Source of the DNA: Corynebacterium sp. | Lineage (GTDB): Bacteria; Actinomycetota; Actinomycetes; Mycobacteriales; Mycobacteriaceae | Assembly: GCF_030532715.1 (NCBI RefSeq) | Contig: NZ_JAUNKO010000002.1 | Location: 186,001 to 250,000, forward strand | Direction: 5' to 3' | DNA length: 64,000 bases | Shown here: piece after piece, positions 26,807 through 35,653 of the stretch | How positions within the stretch are numbered: the stretch's first letter is position 1 | Layout: each line of letters opens with the position of its first letter | Translations under genes and position numbers: made by a program | Notes under the pieces: generated by a model | Databases searched by the model: none | Seen by the model: the letters and a program-made list of their open reading frames with translations, nothing else | What the model was told of the DNA's origin: nothing

Positions 26807-29800
26807 ATGGCGCTGAATAACCGCGATCGCGTTGGAAAAGCATTCGATTTGCTCTCTGAAGGTCTTATGGATGTTGTTGACGAGGCTATGACTGACAGCT
26901 TCCAAACCTCCGCATGGCCGGAACGATGGGCGGAGCGCGAAGCCAGAAGGAACGGCAGTTTTTCGCGAAAGTACACCAAACACGATGTGCAGGTGCAGCT
27001 GCGTGCCATTACGGAATTTGGACGTAATTTTAACGATTACCTCTCGCGGTCTCAGCAAAGTTATGCCTCTGAGCTGCGGGAAACCCGAAATCAGTGGGCG
27101 CATGGTGAACCGTTTAGCTCCGATGATGCAGCCCGGGCATTGGACACTATTGCACGACTGTTGCAGGCTGTGGATGCTGTGGATTCGGCGGCGGACGTGC
27201 GGAAATTGCGTGAGGATTTGCAGCGCAATGTGTACGAAGATCGGACGAGGAAGCAGGCTAAACGGGCGAGTGAATTTAAGCTCGAAGCGGGAGCGGGGTT
27301 GAAACCTTGGCGTGAAGTGATCCAGCCGCACGATGATGTGGCGCGGGGTGAGTTCACGGCGTCGGAATTTGCTGCGGACCTGCATCTCGTGCACACGAAA
27401 CAGGCATTGGCGCCTGAATACGGCGAGCCCGTTGAGTTCTTTAATCGCACCTATATCACCGAAGGCTTAGCGGATCTGCTTTCGCGCGCGCTGCGGCGGT
27501 TGAGCGGCGATGCGAATGCCAGCCCCGTGGTCAATTTGCAAACCAACTTTGGTGGCGGAAAAACCCACTCTATGCTGGCGCTCTATCACCTTTTCAGCGG
27601 GATACCCGCGAGTGAATTACCTCAAGAGCTTCAAGAGCTTGTGGAAAAGTCCGGCAAACCACAACTTGAGAAGCTTCGAGTGCGACGGGTGGCGCTCGTG
27701 GGCACATACCTGCAGGCAGGTTCGCCAAGCATTAAAGAAGACGGTACCGAAGTACGTACCTTGTGGGGTGAACTGGCATGGCAGCTCGGTGGGCGCGAAG
27801 CCTACGACATGATTGCCGACGCCGACAAAACCGGCACCAGCCCCGGTGAAGCGCTCCGCAACTTACTGCAAACCTATTGGCCAGCAATTATTTTGATTGA
27901 TGAATGGGTAGCTTACGCGCGGCAACTTATCACGGATAAGGAACTCCCCGCAGGGTCCTTTGATACCCAGTTCACCTTTGCGCAATCGCTTACTGAAACC
28001 GTCAGTTCCATTCCCGGAACCATGTTGGTTGTTTCCATCCCCGCTTCTGACACTGGCGGACGTGGCAGTACCGACATCGAAATCGGTGGTGAGAAAGGCC
28101 AACGAGCACTGGAACGGCTCCAAAATGTTATCCGCCGCGTCGCCGACCAATGGCGACCTTCCACCCGCGATGAATCCTTCGAAATCGTCCGGCGCAGGTT
28201 ATTCCAAACTACCGACGCGGAAAGCCAAGCGATGATCGCGGCAGTTTCGCGGGCCTTTGTCACCATGTATCGCGAGAATTCTGTGCAATTCCCCCGAGAC
28301 GCCGTCACCGCATCCAATGAATACGAACGTAGAATTCGGGCATCCTACCCGCTTCACCCCGAACTACTTGACCGGCTTTATGAAGATTGGTCCACACTGG
28401 AGCGATTTCAGCGTACCCGCGGTGTGCTGAAACTCGTCTCTTCGATCGTCCACGAGCTTTGGACGTCAAATGACACCTCACCGCTGATTTTGCCTGGAAA
28501 CGTCCCGTTGGCGGCGTCGACAGTAAACACAGACTTGACGCAATACCTTGAAGACTCGTGGAAACCAATTATTGATTCGGACATTGATAGTCCGGACTCC
28601 ACCGCGAGCAAAATCGACAAAGACAAGCCCAACCTGGGCAAACGCCACGTCACGCAACGCCTAGCCCGAACCATTTTCATAGGAGCAGCACCACGCAGCA
28701 ACGCTAATCGGAAAGGCTTGGATAAACAGTACCTCTGGCTGGGCACAGCCATCCCGGGTGATACCCTGGGCAATTTCGGGACAGCCGTGGAGCAGCTCTC
28801 GCAGCGTTCGACCTACTTTTACGACGAGCAAGGGCACTATTGGTTTGATACTCAACCCTCGGTGGCAAAAACTGCGCGTGACCACGCCGAACGCCTGCGC
28901 GAACAGCCCGACACCGTATGGAATGAAATCATCCGCAGGCTTAAACCCGAAGAACGCGCCCGCGGCGAATTCGATCGAGTGCACATTGCGCCTATCAGTG
29001 CAAGTGAAATACCCGACCTTGAAGAAACCCGACTTGTGGTGCTGCACCCCAAACACACGTGGGGGAAAACTTCAGGGCCTGGGACAGCTACATACGACTG
29101 GGTGCGCAACGCCATCGAAACGACCGGACGGGGACAGCGCATCCACCGCAATACCCTGATCTTTTTGGCCATTGATGACAATGAACTCAGCAACCTCGAG
29201 GCGGCAACACGAAGTTACCTCGGTTGGAAGCTTGTTGATGATGACGCAGAACAGCTAAACCTGTCCGCGCAGCAACGCCGACAGGCCAGTTCGTGGGCGA
29301 AAAAGTATGACCAAACCGTTGAGGATCGTATTCGCAGCGCGTACACGCGCGTAATCTACCCTGAACAATTTGACCCAGCAGCGCCATTTAGCATCAGTGG
29401 GGAAAAAGTCCCCGATAACGGTGCAACCTCACTCGCAACACGAGTCAGCGACAAACTCAAACGTGAGGGAATCATCATCACGGAGTACTCGCCGGAAGTC
29501 CTCGCCATGACGCTTAACGCCGAACTCGGGAGCTGGTGGAGGCAACAAGAATCCGTCAGGGTAGGGGCGCTCTGGCAATTTTTCACCCGGCATATCTACA
29601 TGCCAAGACTCATACGGCGAGATATTCTCGACCGCGCCGTACAAGACGCGGTGATTGCCGTTCTCGTTGGTGACGAACAATTCGGCATCGCTGCCGGGCA
29701 GAACCCAGAAACTGGACGTTATATTGGGCTCATACTGCCCCCAAACAACGGTGTTCAGGATATTGCCGTCACTGACAGCACCATGCTTGTGCAATGGGCG

Positions 29801-30277
29801 GTCGCATCAGCGCAAGACAAGGCGGACAAAGCTAAGGTTGCCGCGGAGCAAGCTGAAGGGGTTGCGGGTCAAGTTAGTGCGGAAGCTACTGGTGGCACGG
29901 AGGTAGCTGCGGGGAGTGCTGGTGGGGCGGGCCTTGGTGGTGGGGTAGTGCGGCATGTTGGGACCGTATACGCATCGGCTCATAATGCAGACGGGAGCGC
30001 CAGACCTCTGCAAGCTGCACACGTTGAAGCAGCTGTCGAGACTGCCCTTGTACGTTACTTCGGAAGCGTCAAAATCAATCCGGAACGCTGTGCCGAGAGC
30101 ATTGAGCTCGTCAGCCGAGAAATCATAGACCACCTGTACCGCAGCGGGGCGGACCTAGAAATCACCCTAGATATTCAAGCCGTCAAACCCGGAGGATTCA
30201 ACGACGCCGAAATTCGAACTATCAAGGAAAACGCGCAAGTATTGAAGTTTGACGGATCCGGGTTTGAGGAAGGGTGA
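26807..30277 (+). CDS. DUF499 ATPase with N-terminal Swt1-like HEPN domain
   Basis: This 1156-residue P-loop protein is the third component of the defence-type operon. Residues 1-135 form a Swt1-like HEPN domain with RNxxxH at 94-99 (RNQWAH), the RNase-type motif. The DUF499 ATPase core carries Walker A at 247-253 (NFGGGKT) and Walker B at 361-366 (ILIDEW). The Ala/Gly-rich linker near 1000-1045 (AEQAEGVAGQVSAEATGG) leads to a C-terminal domain ending in LEITLDIQAVKPGGFND, typical of DUF499 proteins. The start has AGGAG 12 bases upstream and follows the methyltransferase after 20 bases. BrxC/PglY of BREX/Pgl are analogous large ATPases. Confidence 0.86.
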   Translation: MALNNRDRVGKAFDLLSEGLMDVVDEAMTDSFQTSAWPERWAEREARRNGSFSRKYTKHDVQVQLRAITEFGRNFNDYLSRSQQSYASELRETRNQWAHGEPFSSDDAARALDTIARLLQAVDAVDSAADVRKLREDLQRNVYEDRTRKQAKRASEFKLEAGAGLKPWREVIQPHDDVARGEFTASEFAADLHLVHTKQALAPEYGEPVEFFNRTYITEGLADLLSRALRRLSGDANASPVVNLQTNFGGGKTHSMLALYHLFSGIPASELPQELQELVEKSGKPQLEKLRVRRVALVGTYLQAGSPSIKEDGTEVRTLWGELAWQLGGREAYDMIADADKTGTSPGEALRNLLQTYWPAIILIDEWVAYARQLITDKELPAGSFDTQFTFAQSLTETVSSIPGTMLVVSIPASDTGGRGSTDIEIGGEKGQRALERLQNVIRRVADQWRPSTRDESFEIVRRRLFQTTDAESQAMIAAVSRAFVTMYRENSVQFPRDAVTASNEYERRIRASYPLHPELLDRLYEDWSTLERFQRTRGVLKLVSSIVHELWTSNDTSPLILPGNVPLAASTVNTDLTQYLEDSWKPIIDSDIDSPDSTASKIDKDKPNLGKRHVTQRLARTIFIGAAPRSNANRKGLDKQYLWLGTAIPGDTLGNFGTAVEQLSQRSTYFYDEQGHYWFDTQPSVAKTARDHAERLREQPDTVWNEIIRRLKPEERARGEFDRVHIAPISASEIPDLEETRLVVLHPKHTWGKTSGPGTATYDWVRNAIETTGRGQRIHRNTLIFLAIDDNELSNLEAATRSYLGWKLVDDDAEQLNLSAQQRRQASSWAKKYDQTVEDRIRSAYTRVIYPEQFDPAAPFSISGEKVPDNGATSLATRVSDKLKREGIIITEYSPEVLAMTLNAELGSWWRQQESVRVGALWQFFTRHIYMPRLIRRDILDRAVQDAVIAVLVGDEQFGIAAGQNPETGRYIGLILPPNNGVQDIAVTDSTMLVQWAVASAQDKADKAKVAAEQAEGVAGQVSAEATGGTEVAAGSAGGAGLGGGVVRHVGTVYASAHNADGSARPLQAAHVEAAVETALVRYFGSVKINPERCAESIELVSREIIDHLYRSGADLEITLDIQAVKPGGFNDAEIRTIKENAQVLKFDGSGFEEG

Positions 30278-30306
30278 GGTGCGGCAGTTCTAATAAAGCA
30301 CTTGCA

Positions 30307-30328
30307 GCCGCTTGCAAACGTAAGCGGC
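30307..30328 (+). terminator. Hairpin after the defence operon
   Basis: A perfect GCCGCTT/AAGCGGC stem with an eight-base loop lies 30 bases after the DUF499 gene. No T-run follows, so termination is possible but not certain. Confidence 0.45.
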
Positions 30329-30379
30329 AAACATATCGCATCCTGCGTTTCTGAGCTTTTTGGCTCCTAGCATTAGAAA

Positions 30380-30780
30380 CTAGTCCGCTGAATAAACTTC
30401 ATAAGGGCATTCATTTCGGTCTGTGTATAAATCTTTGAAGCCTATACTGTCGTTTGTGATGATTATGCCTATGTTGCCGTGAATCGCTGCACTATGGACA
30501 TAGGCATCAAATTCATCTGGGTATGAAACATTAGAAGCAATGGAGAAATTCGCGACTTTTAAATTGTCCTTTTGAGAGAATGAGGCGGTCACGCAGGTCC
30601 TCATTCTGTTTGCTAGCCGTTTCCGGGTGCCGTTTCCTCTGGAAGTGCCACGATTCTTGCGGCTCGATAGCTGCAAGCGCGATCCAACTGTGTGGTGTTT
30701 GGGGCAGGATTGAGTGGGGGGACTTCCATGATCCCATGCTGTTTCGCAGAAATCTGAAACGGGCGGTTTGTCGGTTCTGT
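30380..30780 (-). pseudogene. PIN-domain toxin, heavily degraded
   Basis: Pieces of a PIN-domain RNase remain in two frames downstream of the antitoxin-like gene. One frame gives HSWIALAAIE, then a helix resembling the PIN RKRHPE segment and LRDRLILSKGQ. The other gives SYPDEFDAYVHSAAIHGNIG and ITNDSIGF, which carries the late acidic and T-N-D positions of PIN proteins. The N-terminal metal Asp region is absent and internal stretches are missing, so deletions and at least one frameshift have occurred. It should encode no working toxin. Confidence 0.65.
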
Positions 30781-30783
30781 CCG

Positions 30784-31206
30784 TTAATTGAGTGACTCTT
30801 CCAAATCAATCAATTCGAACACGGCTTTTCGTTGCTCGTGTTTTTTCGCCTCAAGTAGGTCGAGGACTTCCTGTGAATTGAGTCGGTGGTGGGATCCGAC
30901 TTTTCGCGAGTTGAGGCGTCCATTTCTAATGTATTTCATCACGGTTGGGCGTGACACATTCAGCATTGAAGCGGCAGTTGTTGTGGTTATTTCTTGAGGC
31001 AGCGTGGAGATCGATATTGACTGACCACTTTGAACTGCATCCAGGATTGTTTTGAGAAGCTTCTTGAGTTCATCGGGCATTTCGTCGCCTTGGGGGCCTA
31101 CCAGTGATGCGGCATTGCCGCCGATAGTATCGATGAAATGCGTGATGGATAACCGCTCTTCGTTTGTGAGCATGACAGCCTTGTTCCCTGGAACTGTTGT
31201 GGCCAT
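30784..31206 (-). CDS. HTH (excisionase-type) antitoxin-like protein
   Basis: This 140-residue DNA-binding protein has a central MerR/excisionase-like helix-turn-helix (about residues 75-120): TTTAASMLNVSRPTVMKYI followed by the wing residues RKVGSHHRL. Such proteins pair with PIN toxins encoded just downstream, and here the PIN remnant begins a few bases after its stop. The start at 31206 has a perfect AGGAGG eight bases upstream. The longer open frame has no support. A near-perfect 20-base palindrome 75 bases upstream is a candidate autoregulatory operator. It now appears to be an orphan antitoxin. Confidence 0.78.
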   Translation of the reverse strand: MATTVPGNKAVMLTNEERLSITHFIDTIGGNAASLVGPQGDEMPDELKKLLKTILDAVQSGQSISISTLPQEITTTTAASMLNVSRPTVMKYIRNGRLNSRKVGSHHRLNSQEVLDLLEAKKHEQRKAVFELIDLEESLN

Positions 31207-31280
31207 GGCGGCGCCTCCTAGAACGAGTTTGTGGGTCACGTCGATTCGTGATTCGCCGTTGGCGTAACCCAACCTACGGT

Positions 31281-31300
31281 GTTGCACTTATAAGTGTAAC
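31281..31300. promoter_or_regulatory. 20-base palindrome, candidate operator of the antitoxin gene
   Basis: GTTGCACTTATAAGTGTAAC is symmetrical except at one base pair. Its centre (TTATAA) resembles a -10 box on the minus strand. The position upstream of the HTH gene fits autorepression. Confidence 0.55.
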
Positions 31301-31625
31301 CCTTGCTGGTGTTGTGCACGGGTAAGCTCTGACTGTTCGGTGCGCTGGATCGCTAGCAAGATCTACCAGCAAGTGATTGGGGTTTCGCGCTGAAAATATG
31401 GGTGAAGCATTCAACCTATTTTCGCTGCCGTGCATGTTGCGATTGCTCACGATTCCGAACCTTAACTGACAAACTGACAAAACGAATTCAAGATACGCGC
31501 TTCTGGTGTGGAACGGTGCCCGGCTGCGCTGCGTGTGCTCGTCTGGATTAAGATTCGGGTGTTGATGGGGCTTTTCCCAAGGGCTGAGGATTTGGGTCTT
31601 TTTTGTGAGAGCGTCGAGGTTTGAT
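31301..31625. other. Intergenic stretch at the right edge of the island
   Basis: I see no gene here. A GACAAACTGACAAAACG segment near 31467-31483 contains a short tandem-like CTGACAAA. It holds the promoter for the lipoprotein hydrolase gene, whose ATG at 31626 is preceded by GAGG. Confidence 0.35.
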
Positions 31626-33209
31626 ATGAGGTTGCGGCGGCGTCGCTTCCAACAGGTGTTCGCAGTGGCGATCATTGCTTGTGCGTTTGGTTTGGGTGCG
31701 TGCAGCGCGGGTGTTGAATCTTCGCCAACGACCGCCGAGCCGGTGGCTGACGGTCCGCATGCGGCATCGGATAGGAAGCTCGCCCCGCGCACGGAGACTG
31801 CTAACGCTGCGGGCACGGCGACGATTATCGACGTCGACTTTGGCAATGTACGCACTGGAAATTACAGCGCCCCAGCGCGCGGCGTGGTGGTGCTGCCTAC
31901 TCAGCCCAGCGGCCCAGTTCCACTGGTGATTATTGGCCACCTCCGCGCGCCGAATTGTGACAACGGTTCATTCGCATACCCGTGCCCCGAGGGTTCAAGC
32001 GAAGTCCGGTTCGATCGAGGCATGACGTACCTGGGGGAGCGGCTCGCTGAGGAGGGCTACGCTGTGGTCATTCCGGACCTTGGCGGTGTGTTTGTTGGCG
32101 CGGATGTGGATCAGCCTTATAACCAGCACGCGATGTGGAAAGACATCGTTGGTAAATTTATCGATGCGTTCGAGGACAACACCCTCGGTGGACCAGTTGC
32201 GCAGGCAGTTGATAGGAACGCGGTGGGGCTTGTGCTGCATTCTCGTTCCGGCACCGCGGTGGAACCCGCTGCGGAGCTTTTCGGCCCAGGCGCGGTGAAA
32301 TCGGTGTTTGCTTTCGGCCCCGCCTACGATACCTTCGACCTTGCGCATTTTAGCCCCGGGCCTGCGGAAATACCGTACCTTGCGGTGACTGGGGAGGAGG
32401 ACCGCGACGTTGGGGCCTCCGCTAACCTGTGGCTTGGGCACTACGTGGTGCAGCCGCGACAATTCGCCGCCGCGACGGTGGCGGTGCCGGGGCTGGGGCA
32501 CACGCTGATCAACCGTGCCGCCAGCGAGCAGGGTGCCGATGATCGTATCGGCTGCGAAGAACGCGATTGCCCGGATGCCGCCGAGCACGAACGCATTGTA
32601 GCCACCCTGGCGGTGGATTGGCTTCACGCGACTTTGCGCGGCGAGCCTACCGAGCTGCCCGTCCGCGCCGACCAGCCCTTACCGAACACGGTGGCGGACG
32701 TGCCGGCCCGTTGGTTAGCTGCAACACCTGGCGCGCTTGCGCAGGTGGCGGCGGAGGCATTCGCGGCGGTTGCGGGCGGGGCGTCGATAATCTGTGTGCA
32801 CACGGACCCCATGGACCCCACGCCGGTAGCAAACCGTTGCGAATTGCCGGAGCAGGGTGTGGTGGAAATAGCAACGGAAGTGAACCAACTCACCGACGCT
32901 CACGCCGAAGTCAACGTTGGCGGCGCGCGCGGCATGGCGCTGCACGTTTCACCCACCGGAACTTTCGACGCCCCAGGCACGCCGCTCACAGTGACGCTAC
33001 GGCTGCGCGACGGCCGCGAATTTGTGCAGGAGCTGGACGCTACGCAGCCCGCGCTGGTGAATCGCGCCACGGACACTAGCAATGGAACGTATCGCCTTGG
33101 CACTATTCGTACCCCGTTGCCGGACTGGGTGACTTCCGCCGACATCACTGACGTGCGGATCAGTTCCCCAGTGCATCCGGTGGCGCTGCGCGGCGTCGAT
33201 TTCTATTAG
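31626..33209 (+). CDS. Lipoprotein alpha/beta hydrolase
   Basis: This exported enzyme of alpha/beta hydrolase fold is probably anchored to the outer face of the membrane. Arg-rich residues 1-7 and a hydrophobic stretch end in the lipobox FGLGAC (lipid Cys near residue 25). The hydrolase core shows VVLPTQPSGPVPLVIIGH, the nucleophile region LVLHSRSG (Ser between His and Arg), an acid region YLAVTGEEDRDVG and a His near LGHTLIN. The last 150 residues form an extra beta-rich domain. At 527 residues it is long for a simple esterase. The ATG at 31626 after GAGG is preferred to an upstream in-frame start. The substrate is unknown. Confidence 0.75.
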   Translation: MRLRRRRFQQVFAVAIIACAFGLGACSAGVESSPTTAEPVADGPHAASDRKLAPRTETANAAGTATIIDVDFGNVRTGNYSAPARGVVVLPTQPSGPVPLVIIGHLRAPNCDNGSFAYPCPEGSSEVRFDRGMTYLGERLAEEGYAVVIPDLGGVFVGADVDQPYNQHAMWKDIVGKFIDAFEDNTLGGPVAQAVDRNAVGLVLHSRSGTAVEPAAELFGPGAVKSVFAFGPAYDTFDLAHFSPGPAEIPYLAVTGEEDRDVGASANLWLGHYVVQPRQFAAATVAVPGLGHTLINRAASEQGADDRIGCEERDCPDAAEHERIVATLAVDWLHATLRGEPTELPVRADQPLPNTVADVPARWLAATPGALAQVAAEAFAAVAGGASIICVHTDPMDPTPVANRCELPEQGVVEIATEVNQLTDAHAEVNVGGARGMALHVSPTGTFDAPGTPLTVTLRLRDGREFVQELDATQPALVNRATDTSNGTYRLGTIRTPLPDWVTSADITDVRISSPVHPVALRGVDFY

Positions 33210-33366
33210 TCGCGGTTGCGCTAGGGGGTATTGCCATGCGCACAATTCATTGATTTGTGCTGTTCGCGGGGCGTGTCGGGCGAGGTGCGTTGCCTCGACA
33301 AGACAGGGATTACTGAAACTCGCTATCCTCTTGTAGGTAACCCGAGACAGCTTTGAGGAATAACGA

Positions 33367-33750
33367 ATGAGCCTGAACGAAGAACTGGTCCAGACCGTCA
33401 GCAACTTGATCGACGCTGGCTGCCACTACCGAGTGGATGAACTGGCCGAAGCGTATGCACCCGACCTGCAAACCATCATGGTGCAGCCGCAAAACAAAAT
33501 GATTCGGTTCGATTACGAGCAGAACATGGAATTTTTCCGCAGCCGCCGCGAGGCCGGCGAAAAGCCGATCAAAACCGATGTGGAATTCTTGGTCGCTGAC
33601 GTGCACGGCGACCTGGGCTTTGTCATCGGCACCCGCACCATGGAACCCGGCGGCGGTAGGTTCAAGAGCGTGTTCAACCTCATGCTGCGCAAAAATGAAG
33701 CCGGCAAGTGGCAGGTCTTCCGCGAGCAAGCCGTGATCACTCGCAAATAA
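33367..33750 (+). CDS. NTF2-like (SnoaL/DUF4440-type) protein
   Basis: This 127-residue cone-shaped NTF2-fold protein has an N-terminal helix pair (LVQTVSNLIDAGCHYRVDEL), the loop YAPDLQTIMVQP and three long strands, ending GKWQVFREQAVI. Members are enzymes or ligand-binding proteins and the role here is unknown. The start has TTTGAGGAATAACG before the ATG. A strong terminator follows, so it is monocistronic. Confidence 0.72.
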   Translation: MSLNEELVQTVSNLIDAGCHYRVDELAEAYAPDLQTIMVQPQNKMIRFDYEQNMEFFRSRREAGEKPIKTDVEFLVADVHGDLGFVIGTRTMEPGGGRFKSVFNLMLRKNEAGKWQVFREQAVITRK

Positions 33751-33769
33751 TACCGTCACCGGTGGAACC

Positions 33770-33811
33770 AACCTGCGGACCAAGAATGCTTCAACGGTCC
33801 GCAGGTTTTGC
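33770..33811 (+). terminator. Terminator of the NTF2-like gene
   Basis: A perfect 12-base-pair stem (AACCTGCGGACC/GGTCCGCAGGTT) with a 14-base loop is followed by TTGCTTT. Confidence 0.85.
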
Positions 33812-33916
33812 TTTATCCACGCCGCTGCTGCACCGAGAAGTTTCGGTGTCTAAGCGATTCCTCGGGCCGTGGGGGATTAATTTGCGGTTCCCGGGTGGGC
33901 AACGTAGAAACCCGCG

Positions 33917-34546
33917 TCAAGCGAGGAGGGTGAGTAAGTCGCGCAAACTTGCGACGACGAGGGCGCCGGGGGCGTCGTCGGGCAGGGTCACGGAGGTGCC
34001 GGGGCGTACGAGGAGGGCCGCTGTCATGCCTGCGGCCCGCGCGGCAATGACGTCGATAGGGCGGTCGCCGACGCACAGGATCTCGGTGGGTTTCAAGTCA
34101 TGGCGCTCCGCGAGCAGCAGGTTCATGGCCGGACTTGGTTTGCGCTCTAGGCCGTCCGGCGCGCACACCATGTCATCCATGATGAGGTTGTGCGCTTGGA
34201 GTAGGTCTGATGCGCTGGTGCGGTCGCGGTGCGTGGCCACCAAGTTAAGACCACCGAGTTCGCTGATACGTGCCATTACTTCGCGGGCGCCGTCCATGAC
34301 CGGCGCGGGGTGTGTCCGCCAACGTTCCTTGAGCCGCGCGTGGGCGTCTTCCAGCGTTTGCGGGTCGACATTGCATTCGGCCGACAGTGTTTCGATGGCA
34401 TGTCCGATTGAGTGGCGGGTTAAGGTTTTTACGTACCGCAGGTGCTCGGGTTCGGTATCTCCGAACGCAGCCTCGCACAGTGCGCCGTCAACCTCAGGGT
34501 AGGTGTTGATGAGGGTTCCGCCCATATCCCAAATTATGTGACGCAT
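33917..34546 (-). CDS. HAD-superfamily hydrolase with DMGG motif
   Basis: This is a 209-residue haloacid dehalogenase-type phosphatase. Motif I reads WDMGGTLINT: nucleophile Asp7 is present, but the usual second Asp two residues later (general acid) is Gly9. Motif II is LVATHRD, motif III is a Lys in LERKPSP, and motif IV is CVGDRPIDV. An alpha-helical cap lies between. The altered motif I also occurs in a few HAD groups and may lower or change phosphatase activity. The ATG at 34546 is preceded by two copies of GCAACAAT, 12 bases apart. Confidence 0.82.
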   Translation of the reverse strand: MRHIIWDMGGTLINTYPEVDGALCEAAFGDTEPEHLRYVKTLTRHSIGHAIETLSAECNVDPQTLEDAHARLKERWRTHPAPVMDGAREVMARISELGGLNLVATHRDRTSASDLLQAHNLIMDDMVCAPDGLERKPSPAMNLLLAERHDLKPTEILCVGDRPIDVIAARAAGMTAALLVRPGTSVTLPDDAPGALVVASLRDLLTLLA

Positions 34547-34552
34547 ACTTTT

Positions 34553-34572
34553 ATTGTTGCAAAAATTGTTGC
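34553..34572 (-). promoter_or_regulatory. Tandem GCAACAAT motifs upstream of the HAD gene
   Basis: Two identical eight-base copies with a period of 12 bases lie 7-27 bases before the start codon. They may be a regulator site or part of a leaderless promoter. A related pair lies upstream of the ABC gene at 49697. Confidence 0.3.
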
Positions 34573-34621
34573 GCTGCGGCGCCCGCTTCCGAGCGCCCCA
34601 ACCTCAACCGTCGTTATCGAG

Positions 34622-35653
34622 CTACAGGTTTGCGGTGAGCCTCCGAATGGTCGGCCATAATGATTCGGCCTGATGTTCGGCGGCAGGTTGTACGGCGTCG
34701 TTATGGAAGTACCACCAGAAATAGCCGCCCACGTAGCGTTCGCCAACTTCGGACTCAAGATCGGATTGCATGCCGTAGTAATAGTTTGCAATTGCTTCTT
34801 TTTGGGCCAATGTGCCGTCGTTGGGCATGCCATCGCTGGTGTTTTGCAGCCCCGTTTCGCCGATTCCAAGCCGCGCGTTTGGGAAAATCTCACCGAGTGA
34901 ATTCAGTGTTTTGGCAATATCTGTAGCGCTGGGGTGTTGTGGCGGATCGCACGCGGTTTCGTAAATGGAGAGGAAAACGTAGTCCGCATTTCGCAGGCTT
35001 TCGGGCATACGTTGCGCGTACGGGAGGGTGGCTTCCCAATCGTGGGAATAACAATTGTGCGAGGACCAATAATTTAAGGTCACGGCGGTGTTTCCGCCCG
35101 CTTGTTTGATTACCTCGTTTGCCGCAGCTGCTTTCGAATTAATCTCTGCGGGGGAGGATCCCACCCAGGCGCCGTTGAGTTCGTTGCCAACCTCCCACAC
35201 ATCAACCTTATCGCCGATAGCGTCAACGGCTTCTTGCGTGCGTTTCCGGACATCTTGCTCGCTGAATTTGGACATTTCCTCCGAATCGAGGATCTGCGCC
35301 ATTACATAGACGTGCGGATCCAAGGCATCAACTGCGCGGTCGTAGGCGTCTAAGCTCTCGCCAGGGTCCATGACTAGTCGAACCGTGAGTTGCTCGGGGC
35401 TGGATTCCAAAAGCTGTACGGCAGTATCCAAGTGTTCAATGGAATCCAATGTCACGCCGCGCATTGGCGCTGGGGGATCGGCGTGTTGCGTAGGGGAATT
35501 CGCCGCAACCTCCGGTGTGGTTTCAGACGTGGGCACGGCGATGTGTTTTGGGCTGGAATTGTTCTTGATGGTGAGGAATACAGTGGTCCCTACAACGAGA
35601 ATAATGGCGGCGGTAACAGCGAAGAATGTGATGAATTGCTTGGATCGGCCCAT
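34622..35653 (-). CDS. Membrane-anchored glycoside hydrolase-like protein
   Basis: The product has 343 residues. One N-terminal membrane helix (residues about 7-28) is followed by a Pro/Thr-rich linker and a TIM-barrel domain outside the cell. WEVGNELNGA (Asn-Glu, acid/base position) and LGIGETGLQ (late Glu, nucleophile position) match the two catalytic glutamates of clan GH-A glycosidases. The family cannot be named with certainty, and cell-wall arabinogalactan or a capsule polymer is a plausible substrate. The ATG at 35653 has GGGAAA upstream, and an ATG seven codons earlier is possible. Confidence 0.68.
   Translation of the reverse strand: MGRSKQFITFFAVTAAIILVVGTTVFLTIKNNSSPKHIAVPTSETTPEVAANSPTQHADPPAPMRGVTLDSIEHLDTAVQLLESSPEQLTVRLVMDPGESLDAYDRAVDALDPHVYVMAQILDSEEMSKFSEQDVRKRTQEAVDAIGDKVDVWEVGNELNGAWVGSSPAEINSKAAAANEVIKQAGGNTAVTLNYWSSHNCYSHDWEATLPYAQRMPESLRNADYVFLSIYETACDPPQHPSATDIAKTLNSLGEIFPNARLGIGETGLQNTSDGMPNDGTLAQKEAIANYYYGMQSDLESEVGERYVGGYFWWYFHNDAVQPAAEHQAESLWPTIRRLTANL

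Noticed and set aside
9986..31206. Intact prophage or integrative element spanning the island
   Set aside because: No integrase, phage structural, replication or conjugation genes and no matching ends across the whole region were seen.
33708..34502. Plus-strand frame of 264 codons over the HAD gene
   Set aside because: It is antisense to a clear HAD hydrolase and covers the terminator of the NTF2-like gene.
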